Positions 26,301-31,910 of a stretch of 64,000 bases of DNA are shown piece after piece (the stretch's first letter is position 1; every line of letters begins with the position of its first letter). The position numbers were made by a program, and so were the translations under genes. The notes under the pieces are model-generated. The model was not told the DNA's origin. It did not search any database and saw nothing but the letters and a program-made list of their open reading frames with translations. This DNA is from Plazaster borealis (taxonomy: Eukaryota > Echinodermata > Asteroidea > Forcipulatida > Labidiasteridae): the NCBI GenBank assembly GCA_021014325.1, contig CM037472.1:34310234-34374233 (forward strand), written 5' to 3'.

Positions 26301-29239
26301 GTATTTATTGTTTCTACCTAGTTAGTTAATTTGAAAAGATCAGTCTATCCAGACACCAAAAATTGCACCAAAACGTCAACGAACGGCATGACACAAACAC
26401 GAACGAACGGAATGACGATCGATTGTTGTGTTTGGGACTGCAAGGCATACAGTCTGGAAAAAAGTAGTGCAGCGAGACCGATGTGTTTATGAGTATGAGG
26501 TTATAATTTTGTATGAAATATAACCGGAACGAGTTTGAGATGAGACTCCACTGCGCGTCATCCAACCCTGGAAATTCGAGTTGTACATGTAATGGGGAAT
26601 ACCAGGGAATCCTTGATCTGATTGGATACTTGCGCGATGTCAGGGCAAAGGTCAACATACGCTCACAATGATCGCATTGTCGAATTTTAGCCGACACTCA
26701 AAACTGGCTTGCTATAACCCTGGCTGGCAGTCAACACGTCAAGATTTGTACACTTCAGTGGAACTTACCAGGACGTGAAAATCAATGTATTGTTTCCAAG
26801 AAATAGAGACAAGTCGTCCGTCATCTGGGACTCTGATTTCTTGTTAGCAACCATCACCATGATATAATCTGGAAGCTCATCATCTGAAAACAAATCAATC
26901 ATATTACAAGGTTTCAAAAAAAAAAAAAAAAAAAAAAAATGCATCAAGTCAGTTTACTCAGATTTAGACTTTTGTTGACGAGCCTCACAGTTACAGAATA
27001 ATTGACAACAGTGAAGAGTCTGATTTACCACAACTAAATGCAAACTTGTCAACAGAGCGTCAAAGCTACAGCCTATAGAACCTTTGTCAGACCACAGTTA
27101 GAATATTGTTCAACTATCTGGGACCCTCATCAACAAGTCTACATCAACGCTGTGGAAGCAATCCAGAACTGGGCAGCAAGATTTGTGAAGTCCAACTACA
27201 TTAGCAGTGTTTCGGTAATGGTAAAAGACCTGGAATGGAAACCATTAGATGAAATAAGGCTGGCTGCCTGACAACACTCCTGTACAAAGCTTTGCATCGT
27301 CTGGCATCAATTGACCTCAGCAACTTTTACATCAACCCAGAGGGATCAAGACAAACTAGACAAAGTCTGCTTTCATTTAGACGTCCTCAACCAAACACAA
27401 ACTGTTATAACTGTTATATGGAACAACCTGCCTTCTGACATCAGGGAGTCACCAACTAAAGAAATCTTAAAGTCTAGAACCAAAAACAGCAATCTTCTTC
27501 AAATCACACGAGGGGCTGTGCGAGATAACCAGTCTACTGGAGTTTGCACAGTAGTCAACTTATGTAGATAAAAACTTACCCACATAAGATCCTAGATCGA
27601 CAAGCTTCGCCTTAATTGCAGACTGAAATAAATGAAAAAATATACATTAGTTTTAGGTTGATATTCAAAGCCTTGCAAGCACTTCCCTTTAAACTGAACA
27701 GATTTTCAGCTATATTCAGCTTCATTTCCAGTTTCTCTAGTAGATGTTTAGTATTCACGCAGTGTGATATAATTGGTCAATGACTCCATATGAACATGTA
27801 CAAACCTAAATTTACAGCTACACGAATCTGTCAACCTTTTAAAAACCTATCAAAGCCAAGTGCCGTGAAGACTTTTTCTCATTGTTGACACTGCACTGAC
27901 CAAACCACTACGGTGATTTAACATGATGTACACCCATTTACTTAATAATATCGATTCTTACATAGCGCAACTCAAAAGAATGATAATTGTGCTTCAAACA
28001 TTATTACCCCCAGTCATTGGGCCATATATTTCATTCCTTAAACCATCTCAGCTCCCTGGGGAGTATACAGCCTGTGCTGCCAAGAATGTAGTGCACTAGA
28101 GAAGTTTTGACACCCAAAACTACGCGGATTGTTCGGAGGCGCGTTCCGTGTCTACAGAAATCACTAGATCCCCCTTTCATAACACGAAACGCTACAGATA
28201 CGCTGAGGTCACGCGCACGTTTTTACGCACAGAGAACAGCTATCGTCCAATGATCTGCCTCCTTTTTGAGAGTGTGACGTCGTATGCATTGGGTCTATAG
28301 AGAGATCGGTGGTGCAGGAGGATATAGATTAAACCCATGTTAATCGTTTCATTCATAAAAATAAACAGAACTACTTTCAAGATGGAGTTTTTCTCGAGAT
28401 TGATATGCAATTTGGCGTCCGTTTTGTTGGAGTGTTTGTGAATTTTTTTTTCTGTAAAATCACTAGAAATCTTGTTTTCTGCGCTCAAATTCATTGTGAA
28501 CTGTAAGTAATTATCCTTTAGGCCCCGTAATGAACCAAAAATGACAGAGTTGAGTATTTAATTATGTAATAATTTTTTGAGTTAAAACTAGTTGTCACGC
28601 TTTTTCGCACTTGATTGTCAAACACGTTGATACGGCCTCTGGGAAATGTTCAATTACGCAAGGGGAATTGGCTGTTGTGTGCAACAGCGAAAACGTTGCG
28701 CTGGTACACAGTCACCAAAATTTTGTTATGTATAAACAAGGTCAAATATTTGGAACTTTTACCGTACATGTAAGTCCGGTTTTCATGAACCAATCCCTAC
28801 AAGTACAAGTATAGCAAAATGAATGTCTCAATAAAGAGCTCTATCCCATATCAGATCAAATCTCAAAATTTGTAAATTCCACTACTTTATGATTACACCA
28901 GCATGATTGATAATGATAAGCATGATGGAGGTAGAAATGCAAGAATACACTTAATTAAAGAAGAGTTGGATTCTAGCCCCATAAATAGCCAATTCCCAAT
29001 CCACTTCGTATCCCTGGATTGGCACAATTGATTATAGGACCAGACTAAACAACGGTGACTAAAAATGCTAATTTAAATTAAAGACACGACATCTCATCAG
29101 TCTTTTTTTTTTTACTCTCTTCTCTAAAAACCATGGAGGTAGGAATAAGAAGACTTCTCAACTCATGACCATCCTTGCCATTCCAGCATTATTTTCTCAC
29201 CCTTATCTTCTGACTCATCTCACTGCTACCGATATCCAT
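2296..29239 (-). CDS. ZC3H14: ZC3H14, nuclear poly(A)-binding CCCH zinc-finger protein (12 exons seen, 3' end off window)
   Basis: Orthologues (vertebrate ZC3H14, fly and yeast Nab2) bind poly(A) RNA in the nucleus and control poly(A) tail length. Twelve exons with GT/AG borders give about 700 codons; the human protein is about 736 residues. Residues 1-75 form the Nab2/PWI-like N-terminal domain, starting MDIGSSEMSQKIRSAIKAKL and including DDELPDYIMVMVANKK. Residues about 85-105 are lysine-rich and could be a nuclear localisation signal. Residues about 495-540 are a Gln/Glu-rich probable coiled coil. Four CCCH fingers follow (C-X5-C-X4/5-C-X3-H), beginning CLFWPAC, CRTFPKC, CKYDARC and CRFHPNC. 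Family members have five fingers, so the last finger and stop should lie left of position 1. Phases agree across all junctions except exon 6 to exon 7. Introns are full of transposons. The identification is firm; exon borders are by eye. Confidence 0.93.
2423..2545. repeat. Dispersed repeat Q1
   Basis: TTAGCTGTTGCAAACTACTG, CTTACCAACCAAAAGGACCT, AATAGTTAATGGCCTGACGT, TTCGACCCTAGCAGAGTCTT. The inverted copy Q2 is at 34137-34273. Lies 50 bp from ZC3H14 exon 12. Confidence 0.78.
3064..3231. repeat. 84-bp tandem duplication with CCAAT boxes
   Basis: The unit starts CTTTTTAACATGTCTCTACT at 3064 and 3148, with several substitutions between copies. Each contains GACCAATCAG or GGCCAATCAG. Confidence 0.88.
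4488..5171. mobile_element. Element E1 (AATAGACTGTGCAAG family), with nested copy
   Basis: Terminal inverted repeats AATAGACTGTGCAAGTCTCG and inverse (5150-5171). The interior is shared with E2 (AGACTATATTTTTCTATGAA, GGACGAGGATGCTTATTG, CACATAGGTTTAATGACA-like block). A 149-bp relative with GACCGTGCAAG ends is inserted at 4927-5075. Non-autonomous; superfamily unknown. Confidence 0.85.
4927..5075. mobile_element. Short E-related element nested in E1
   Basis: Palindromic insertion with ends AATAGACCGTGCAAGTCTCG and inverse. It carries GGGACC..GGTCCC and GCGTGAAGG/ACGCGC motifs. Comparison with E2 at about 8437-8452 (no insert, ...AAAATAATTAACGAAAC) shows the parental site. Confidence 0.85.
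6955..7118 (-). CDS. ZC3H14: ZC3H14 exon 11 (CCCH fingers 2 and 3)
   Basis: Encodes TFPKCKFGDKCLFIHP (finger 2, completing the Cys from exon 10) and NCKYDARCSRTNCPFTH (finger 3), the poly(A)-binding part of the tandem finger domain. A Pro/Val-rich spacer ends at donor GTAACT. Confidence 0.95.
7303..7395 (+). repeat. Dispersed repeat T1
   Basis: AGCCTGAGGAAACCTGTAAA, CAAGGGTACTTGCTATATGA, ACCAGAAACACCAGGGTTAA, TCTTCCAAGATAAGTGTT. A near-identical copy lies at 56198-56292. Function unknown. Confidence 0.75.
7512..7697. repeat. Large imperfect inverted repeat (foldback)
   Basis: A left arm from AGGGGCTGTGTCATCATGAT to about 7588 pairs with a right arm from about 7621 to ATCATGACGACACAGCCCCT. 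Arms are about 75 bp with mismatches, around a loop of roughly 33 bases. In the ZC3H14 intron between exons 11 and 10. Confidence 0.8.
7980..8538. mobile_element. Element E2
   Basis: About 559 bp, the same family and orientation as E1 but without the nested insertion. The left end AATAGACTGTGCAAGTCTCG is intact; the right end (GATTTGCACAGTCTATT) is slightly worn. Confidence 0.87.
8872..8998 (-). CDS. ZC3H14: ZC3H14 exon 10 (CCCH finger 1)
   Basis: The acceptor ACTTACAG leads to EQFQKEEVSPQNKERSTSER and then finger 1, CLFWPACRKGSDCIFVHP. The first Cys of finger 2 (PCR) is split across the junction with exon 11. Donor GTTGGT. Confidence 0.94.
8999..10367. other. ZC3H14 intron between exons 10 and 9
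   Basis: Holds the weak retrotransposon relic at 9540-9900; nothing else recognised. Confidence 0.6.
9540..9900 (+). pseudogene. Possible retrotransposon tail relic
   Basis: Short readings such as GRGRPKLRSIDNVTK and VRDLRIVTIARK resemble the last residues of RTE-type polyproteins (GRPxxRWxDxV, LAxDR). Several stops interrupt them, and a near-repeat of about 45 bases (gcgagatctgagaatag / gcgagagctgagaatag) occurs at 9749-9835. Weak evidence. Confidence 0.4.
10368..10732 (-). CDS. ZC3H14: ZC3H14 exon 9 (coiled coil)
   Basis: Begins SETSPTRPLSPKFIVTLEGA; LSPKFIVTL is a hallmark motif of animal ZC3H14. Next come a basic segment and a Gln-rich heptad region (MQQQKQQAEEEH, then LRLAQHETALLQQKNQLLEQ) that should form a coiled coil. 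It ends in an acidic tail of alternating Glu and Lys. Donor GTAGGT. Confidence 0.93.
10850..11130. repeat. Dispersed repeat R1 (empty paralogue of R2)
   Basis: Contains two near-repeats of GGAGTAGATTTC-GGAATTCGGGAGACTA, then AAGTTCTGAAAAGAACTGTC, CTGCTTTTTAACTACTACCT and GGGCAGAAGGTAGGAAAT. It aligns with R2 except that the TTAA at 11032-11035 carries no insert. Confidence 0.85.
11698..11851 (-). CDS. ZC3H14: ZC3H14 exon 8
   Basis: Encodes DNEVLDTRQICMETEMPSQP, then VIYVIRDENEEKKEEQPVYTPTPEVVESSQ. The acceptor ATGATAG has a short pyrimidine tract; the donor GTGAGT is strong. The frame is fixed by phases 1 in and 2 out. Confidence 0.85.
12670..13932. mobile_element. Foldback element with GGGTT / AACCC ends
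   Basis: The left part has GGGGTTGCCCTCAACTTTTT, CTAGCCAGCAGGACCAGTTG and ACTGGTCCG motifs. The right part has their inverses (ACTGGCCAGCCGGACCACTT, GCCAGCGGACCACCG, GGTCGAACCCT). The CpG-containing middle (13440-13820) has no gene-like frame. Single copy in this window; related motifs recur at 40265-41010. Borders approximate. Confidence 0.55.
14299..14665. mobile_element. TTAA MITE, family B, copy B1
   Basis: Ends AGGGTCTGCATACGTTTGGT and ACCAAACGTATACAATCCCT. The right TTAA is intact, the left has decayed to TATA. A central imperfect hairpin with AATCTGAGAAG and CGTTTCTCAGATT lies at 14449-14489. Confidence 0.82.
14738..14815 (+). repeat. tRNA-like SINE head remnant
   Basis: TAGCCGAGCTGGAGTTGGTA, GAGCAC and GCAGGTTAAAATCCAG resemble the A and B boxes of a tRNA, but the stems do not close and the B box is mutated. 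A decayed SINE head, not a tRNA gene. Confidence 0.6.
14862..15102 (-). CDS. ZC3H14: ZC3H14 exon 7
   Basis: Encodes SSVPRRNLLLKAVNEAKQSI and on to an acidic end, VEEYYADDEEQ. The PRRNLLLKAVNEA block is characteristic of the family. The acceptor is AACTACAG and the donor GTTAGA. The phase out (1) matches exon 8, giving ...EEQ-D-DNEV. Confidence 0.88.
15242..15686 (+). pseudogene. RTE-like non-LTR retrotransposon, decayed reverse-transcriptase C-terminus
   Basis: Plus strand, inside a ZC3H14 intron and antisense to that gene. The reading runs QLFDQCIIPVLS, GAETWTTTKRLEEKLRVTER, AMEIIMIGATKKDRVTNEDL, KWRWAGH and AWQQTAQDRVKWR. These motifs (GAETWT, KLxxxxRAMExxMxG, KWxWAGH, DRxxWR) mark the end of an RTE-type endonuclease/reverse-transcriptase polyprotein. 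A one-base frameshift near 15282 and stops at 15489-15491 and about 15537 disable it. A short repeat tail (ATTATTGCCATTAAATT, twice) follows at 15781-15820. 5'-truncated, dead copy. Confidence 0.82.
15832..16165 (+). mobile_element. tRNA-Leu-derived SINE, copy S1
   Basis: The head (ATGGCCAAGCAGTTTAGAGC, AATTTAAGTTCTGGTGG, GGGTTCAAATCCCGGCCATGA) follows a tRNA-Leu(CAA) fold with A and B boxes. The body (GTGTCCTTGAGCAAGATGCT, AAATGGGTACCTGTGAGGGT, AGCTGAGAAAGATTAAAGGA) is shared with S3. Not a functional tRNA. Confidence 0.85.
16320..16622. mobile_element. Palindromic element K3
   Basis: Ends GCCCAATTTCATAGAGCTGC and AAGAAATTGGACCCTGGG. The interior has CTTAAGCAAATTTG and GCTTACGGTTAAGCACC motifs and no TTAA MITE. 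It lies in the ZC3H14 intron between exons 7 and 6. Confidence 0.72.
16873..17239. mobile_element. TTAA MITE, family A, copy A1
   Basis: A 359-bp body with a perfect 24-bp terminal inverted repeat beginning AGGCACTGGACACGTTTGGT (16877-16900 and 17212-17235), flanked by TTAA on both sides. No coding capacity. The TTAA target and miniature size suggest mobilisation by a piggyBac-type transposase; the ends are not classical piggyBac termini, so that is inference. Confidence 0.88.
17292..17633. mobile_element. TTAA MITE, variant of family A (A2)
   Basis: Ends AGGTATTGTACACTTTTGGT and its near-inverse at 17608-17629, with TTAA at both borders. The interior shares the ACCTGTGAAAGTTTGAGCTC and TTGGTCATCGAG blocks with A1 but is otherwise distinct. 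It lies 52 bp from A1. Confidence 0.82.
18390..18559. mobile_element. Palindromic MITE rich in TCCTAA/TTAGGA
   Basis: Ends CAGCCGATTTCACGAAGCGC and GTGAAATCGACGGCTG. Inside are repeated inverse copies of GGATTAATCCTA and GTTAGGACGAGTAAGTCGTC. 170 bp. A separate hairpin (GTGATTTATCC / GGATAAATCAC) lies just before it at 18347-18386. Confidence 0.75.
18693..18764 (+). mobile_element. tRNA-Leu-derived SINE head, copy S2 (truncated)
   Basis: GTGTCGTGGCCGAGCGGTTA, TTCAAGTTCTGGTGGTTG and GTTGTGGGTTC are present. The sequence then switches abruptly to element E3, so the SINE body is missing. Confidence 0.82.
18765..19287. mobile_element. Element E3 (inverted, left end truncated)
   Basis: Reverse-orientation copy of E1/E2 ending GAGACTTGCACAGTCTATT. 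The other terminus lacks its outer inverted repeat and joins directly to a tRNA-Leu SINE head (18693-18764). The open frame at 18842-19084 is within it and is not a gene. Confidence 0.82.
20475..20630 (-). CDS. ZC3H14: ZC3H14 exon 6
   Basis: Encodes PTLPVAKQANTSLLKKAVSA and on to GPRRIKIV. It is Ala/Ser/Lys-rich linker with little intrinsic conservation. The donor AG/GTAAAG is strong and leaves two bases, but recognised exon 7 begins in phase 0. Either a small exon (length 3n+1) lies between 20475 and 15102, or a weaker upstream donor (GTTAGG, five bases earlier) is used. Confidence 0.78.
20665..21295. mobile_element. hAT-like non-autonomous element H2
   Basis: A 619-bp element with perfect 14-bp ends CAGGGTTCTGCCCA and inverse, flanked by ACATTG both sides. 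CAGGGTT ends are shared with H1. The observed duplication is 6 bp (8 could have decayed). It lies 35 bp upstream of ZC3H14 exon 6 in the transcript sense. Confidence 0.82.
22090..22665. repeat. Dispersed repeat R2, split by MITE A3
   Basis: Same landmarks as R1 (CAATGTATATTTGGCTTGC, GAATTCGGGAGACTACCAAG, AGAACTGTCCTGCTTC) before the insert, and CCACTACCTGGGCGGAAGGT after it. Confidence 0.87.
22257..22615. mobile_element. TTAA MITE, family A, copy A3, inserted in repeat R2
   Basis: A 351-bp body beginning AGGCACTGAACACGTTTGGT, with TTAA on both sides. It interrupts repeat R2 exactly where the paralogue R1 has one TTAA (11032-11035), giving a direct empty-site comparison. Confidence 0.93.
22777..22908. 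repeat. Long inverted repeat next to ZC3H14 exon 5
   Basis: Arms of about 55 bp begin TGTAAACAAACCAA (exact inverse at the far end) and include GCCATGCCCAGTGTG / CACACTGGGCGTTGC-type matches. The loop is centred on CCTTTAACTAAAG. It lies about 108 bases intronic of the exon 5 donor. Confidence 0.82.
23016..23143 (-). CDS. ZC3H14: ZC3H14 exon 5
   Basis: Acceptor TGCTGCAG, then TSRKRRAPGSVIGQVLNVQE and an acidic stretch (EDEDSDEHSS). The donor GTTTGC is non-optimal. The KRxxPGSVIG block resembles a conserved linker motif of the family. Enters in phase 0, leaves with two bases. Confidence 0.85.
23560..23735. repeat. Dispersed repeat P1 (GGTGTCCAAA type)
   Basis: TTTTAGCCAGGATT to CCTCTGGCTAACACTATGG, with AAAAGGGTGTCCAAATT and ACAGGGTGTCCAAAAGACAC inside. 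An inverted copy is at 34478-34658. Ends GTTTTAGCCAGG / CTGGCTAACAC form a short inverted repeat. A relative with GCACACCC motifs and ATCCTAGCTAAAACACT lies at 48340-48412. Confidence 0.72.
23951..24958. mobile_element. About 1-kb element with AGCTGTTTCG ends and seven TGACGTCA sites
   Basis: The left end is a hairpin (12-bp stem, 23952-23963 with 23969-23980) built on AGCTGTTTCGCT. The right end CGAAACAGCT (24947-24956) is its inverse. Exact TGACGTCA octamers lie at 24180, 24200, 24331, 24491, 24626, 24771 and 24782. No coding frame. In the ZC3H14 intron between exons 5 and 4. The element boundaries are inferred from the end match. Confidence 0.65.
25192..25681 (-). CDS. ZC3H14: ZC3H14 exon 4 (large, low-complexity linker)
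   Basis: 490 bases, opening with LHSVLNKL, the end of the N-terminal domain, and then a disordered basic and Ser/Pro/Glu-rich linker. Lysine clusters (PKPKKVKES, KIKKIKERK) could serve in nuclear import. It ends in phase 0 at CAG followed by GTAAAG. The open frame on the opposite strand here (25382-25708) is its shadow. Confidence 0.9.
26146..26730. mobile_element. hAT-like non-autonomous element H1 with 8-bp target duplication
   Basis: A 569-bp element with perfect 12-bp ends CAGGGTTATAGC (26154-26165, inverse 26711-26722), flanked on both sides by GCTGGCAG. An exact 8-bp duplication with CAGGG ends fits the hAT superfamily. It lies in the ZC3H14 intron between exons 4 and 3, 39 bp from exon 3. 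No transposase is visible. Confidence 0.9.
26769..26883 (-). CDS. ZC3H14: ZC3H14 exon 3
   Basis: Encodes DDELPDYIMVMVANKKSESQ and on to FLGNNTLIFTSW, the most conserved part of the N-terminal domain. The acceptor TTTTCAG lies about 36 bases downstream of a 24-base homopolymer (poly-T in the transcript sense, 26916-26939). The donor GTAAGT splits the Trp codon, which the next exon completes. Confidence 0.93.
27020..27571 (+). pseudogene. CR1/L2-like non-LTR retrotransposon, reverse-transcriptase C-terminal fragment
   Basis: Plus strand within the intron between ZC3H14 exons 3 and 2, antisense to the gene. The first part reads AYRTFVRPQLEYCSTIWDPH, then AVEAIQNWAARFVKSNY and LEWKPLDEIRLAA. A second part in another frame ends VIWNNLPSDIRESPT. 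The order YxxxVRPxLEYxSxxWDP, then QxxAARFV, then LxWxxLxxxR, then WNxLP is typical of Jockey/CR1-superfamily polymerase tails. A frameshift or stop near 27270 separates the halves. 5'-truncated. Confidence 0.82.
27580..27622 (-). CDS. ZC3H14: ZC3H14 exon 2
   Basis: Acceptor TATTTCAG, 14 codons reading SAIKAKLVDLGSYV plus one base, then donor GTAAGT. It continues the N-terminal helical domain. The phase (0 in, 1 out) fits both neighbours. Confidence 0.9.
27623..29200. other. ZC3H14 intron 1
   Basis: Contains SINE fragment S4 only. The frame at 28240-28494 has no exon-like borders. Confidence 0.6.
27955..28095 (-). mobile_element. SINE 3' body fragment, copy S4
   Basis: Minus-strand match to the S1/S3 body: inverse of AGCTGAGATGGTTTAAGGA, then TATACTCCCCAGGGAGCTGA and TACCCCCAGTCATTGGGCC. 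The tRNA head is absent. In ZC3H14 intron 1. Confidence 0.7.
29201..29239 (-). CDS. ZC3H14: ZC3H14 exon 1 (start codon)
   Basis: Thirteen codons, MDIGSSEMSQKIR, then donor GTGAGA in phase 0. The start matches the conserved N-terminus of the family (M-x-I-G-x-E-I/M-S-x-K-I-R). No other ATG nearby gives this peptide. The 5' UTR and start site were not defined; an 87-codon ORF in another frame overlaps this ATG from upstream (29489 to 29226). Confidence 0.88.
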
Positions 29240-31256
29240 CGTTGAAATAGTAGTGCATAAAATTTCCTTTTGAATAAATTGTGAAAAAAATTCGAGTAGC
29301 AGCTAGCACTTGCAGAGTACGGAATGGATCACCATGAAATGCATGATGCACAAAATGCAGACACGTATCGCATACGAATGAGAACGAAGTCTGGGTACAG
29401 GTACAAACATTATCCACCCGACTAATGGATGCAGAAGTCGAGTAAACTTTTTTTTCGAGATTTGACCGACTGAGGTCGGCCATCATCACCTTCTCATGGG
29501 CAATATTTTAGAAACAGTGAAATTGCTATAAACACGTGACGGGAGGCTATTCTTTACAAAACCCGGGGGTACGGAGCCACACGTCGAGATTAGGCCTATG
29601 TCGTCCACAAAGCAAACGGTCCCTGATTATATTGGGGGTGAGGTGGGGCTGGGGTTATGGGAGGTCGAGTATCCATGGATGGAGGTAGTAAGGCTGCTAT
29701 TCAAGGATACGAAGTGGATTGGCCCTATTGAAGGGGCTGGGGTGGGAGGGGTCAGCTTTACCTTTTGGGCACGCGAGTGAAGGGGGTTGGCTCAATCAGC
29801 TCCAAAATCAGCGATCAGTTTTTATGTCATTTGTTTTTCTTGTTCTTTTCTTTTTTCTTATAAAAACTCTCAAATTTGATTACCAAGCAAGCAAGCGAAG
29901 GTGCCCTTTTCAATGCACATAGATAAACGATAGACTTCTTTTTTGACCAGCTGGCAGGACATTTTTTTTTTGTATTCTAAAATCTAAGGTTGTCATTATC
30001 TAGGCCTGTAGGAAGCAAATTAATATGGGGCGCCCGCCGTTTGTCAGTTAATTGTTTAGCGCATTGTTGACATGGTTAAGTGTAAACCATAGAAAGTGTC
30101 AAACTTACTGTTATGGTGACATACCATGAAAGTGTATTTGTGCTTTTTAAATATTGTTTGGAAACCATGAACATACAATCAACATTTATAAACTTATGGT
30201 TTATAAACCATTATAAAACATGGTTTATAAATCATGGTTTATAAACCATGAACATTGAATCATCTTGAAACATGGATTATAAACCATGAAAATGGAAGCA
30301 TCTTAAAAAACATGGTTATGAAAATTGAAGCACCATAAAACATGGTTTGTAATTTAAACCATGAAAATTGAAGCATAATAAAACATGGGCCTAAATGAAA
30401 TTAAACACAAAGAGGCACCCCCCCCCCCTGAATACCAATGACACAAAATAATACGTGAAGACCACAGTCATAATTTTATTATTAAAAAGACACTTTATTT
30501 ACAGAAAACAATAACAGAAAAACTGGAATGATACCAACTGATATATTTACATAATTTTGAGCAGCTATCATTTAAAAAGTTACTTAAAGGAATGTACAAT
30601 TCATGATATTTTTCAGTAAAACCCTCAGTGCATCCTGCAGTTAACAGCATGATTAATATTTCTGTGGATTTGCATTTTAAATGCGTTCATGAAAGTGCCA
30701 TTTCAGGACCCAAATCCCATTAAACGCAAGGTACATCTTCCAATCAAAACATGATTTGAATGGAATGACATTAAACAGTCACCGAGTAGGATGGAGGAGG
30801 GGGGGAGGGGGGCAATGGGAGCAGCTTTACCAGGTAAATTTCTATTCCAATCATGCGTACATTTCTGAGAACAATAGATTCACCTGGTAAGTCTGATGCC
30901 ACCTACAAAACGTCCCCAAAAGTTTCCCATTGGTTTAAATTAAGAAAAAACTTCTGTTCCAAAACTATGAGGTCGATTTGCCATATTGACTGCATTCATA
31001 TAAATAATGTGTGAGCAATTTGACCAAACTCTCTCGGGTGCACCAGAAATGGGGAGTTGCATGACCTTTTGCCTATGGGTCTTTAAATCAAGTTTGACTT
31101 TAGTGAGCATCAATGGAGCACCCTTGTTCTGCATTAATTAATCCACGCTGAATCCAAACAAACTACCACGGCAAAGTCTGATCAATGAGGCCTCACTCTA
31201 GTCACCCTACTTCATGCTCAGAATTAAAAAAAACAGCTCAGATGTCTGAGATTTCA
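29240..31256. promoter_or_regulatory. Interval between ZC3H14 start and AKIP1 3' end
   Basis: Must contain the ZC3H14 promoter. A CpG-containing patch (GTGACGGGAGGC, ACCCGGGGGTACGGAG, ACACGTCGAG) at 29530-29590 is the best candidate, by inference. No TATA box is evident. The palindromic tandem repeat at 30190-30390 lies here. Confidence 0.35.
30190..30390. repeat. Palindromic tandem repeat (ATGGTTTATAAACCAT)
   Basis: About five degenerate units of roughly 38-40 bases combine the self-complementary ATGGTTTATAAACCAT (30196-30211; extended to 18 bp at 30233-30250) with AAATTGAAGCATCTTAAAAC-like spacers. In the intergenic space 5' of ZC3H14. Confidence 0.8.
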
Positions 31257-31734
31257 TTAGAGAAGGGGCTTTATTGTCTAAATCTTTTTTGTGATGCACT
31301 CATTTGTTAATAGACTGAGTCCTCATGAGAGTAGGGAAAAAATTACAAGTCTCTAACCTCACGTCAAAACAGTGTAAAGTGTCATTTTATCAGAAACTCT
31401 TCCATAGCGAAATTTGAAACGTGATGTCATCAAATATCAAAAGCAAATGGGTCTGTACAATCCAAAGAGGAATTTTTTTCTGCCATTCCAAAGGTTAAAT
31501 CCAGTGCCATTTTGACTGAATATCATCAAAATTCAGGAATTAACTACAAATTCTCTTTACAAAAATGTACAGACCATTATTTGAAATGTGAAATGCATTT
31601 GAAGGGTATCAAAAAAGTGGCATTTTACACCATTTTAAAGTGAGGTTTATAGAGATTTGTAATTTATTCCCCCATTTTCATTGGAAAATGAGTGGATCAC
31701 AAAAATGAAGTTGATCATGGAGTCCCTCTTTTAA
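31257..31734. mobile_element. TTAA MITE, family G, copy G1, at the AKIP1 3' end
   Basis: About 470-bp body, right end AGTCCCTCTT with TTAA at 31731-31734, left end AGAAGGGGCT with a decayed TTAG. The interior (TTTTGTGATGCACTCATTT, TTTCTAACCTCA-like block, AAATTTGAAACGTGATGTCA) matches G2. It begins 27 bases beyond the AKIP1 stop. Confidence 0.78.
31663..31668 (-). terminator. Candidate AKIP1 poly(A) signal
   Basis: AATAAA on the minus strand, about 93 bases past the AKIP1 stop codon. It lies within TTAA element G1. Its use as the actual cleavage signal is inference. Confidence 0.45.
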
Positions 31735-31760
31735 CGATTTTAACAAAAGATTGGGAACGT

Positions 31761-31910
31761 CTATTGCTGGAGTACAAAATCAAGATCCACACTTTGCCCC
31801 TGGTTGACATGCACCACATGCGTCTGTTGTTGAGATGTACCCCAAGCACCGGCAGTCACAGCATAGGTCCCTGGTGCTACCATGACGTGGACATCCTCAG
31901 ATCTTAGTAA
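31761..31910 (-). CDS. AKIP1: AKIP1 last exon
   Basis: After acceptor TGTATTCCAG come 49 codons and a TAG stop. The sequence LLRSEDVHVMVAPGTYAVTA, then THVVHVNQGQSVDLDFVLQQ, is the conserved C-terminal beta-rich block of AKIP1 (PGTYxVT, THxVxVxxGQSVDLxF). Some bases upstream of the acceptor also stay open in this frame. Confidence 0.9.
   Translation of the reverse strand, partial: LLRSEDVHVMVAPGTYAVTAGAWGTSQQQTHVVHVNQGQSVDLDFVLQQ

Noticed and set aside
26916..26939. Poly(A) run as a retroposon tail
   Set aside because: No retroposed body is attached; in the transcript sense it is a long pyrimidine run upstream of the exon 3 acceptor.
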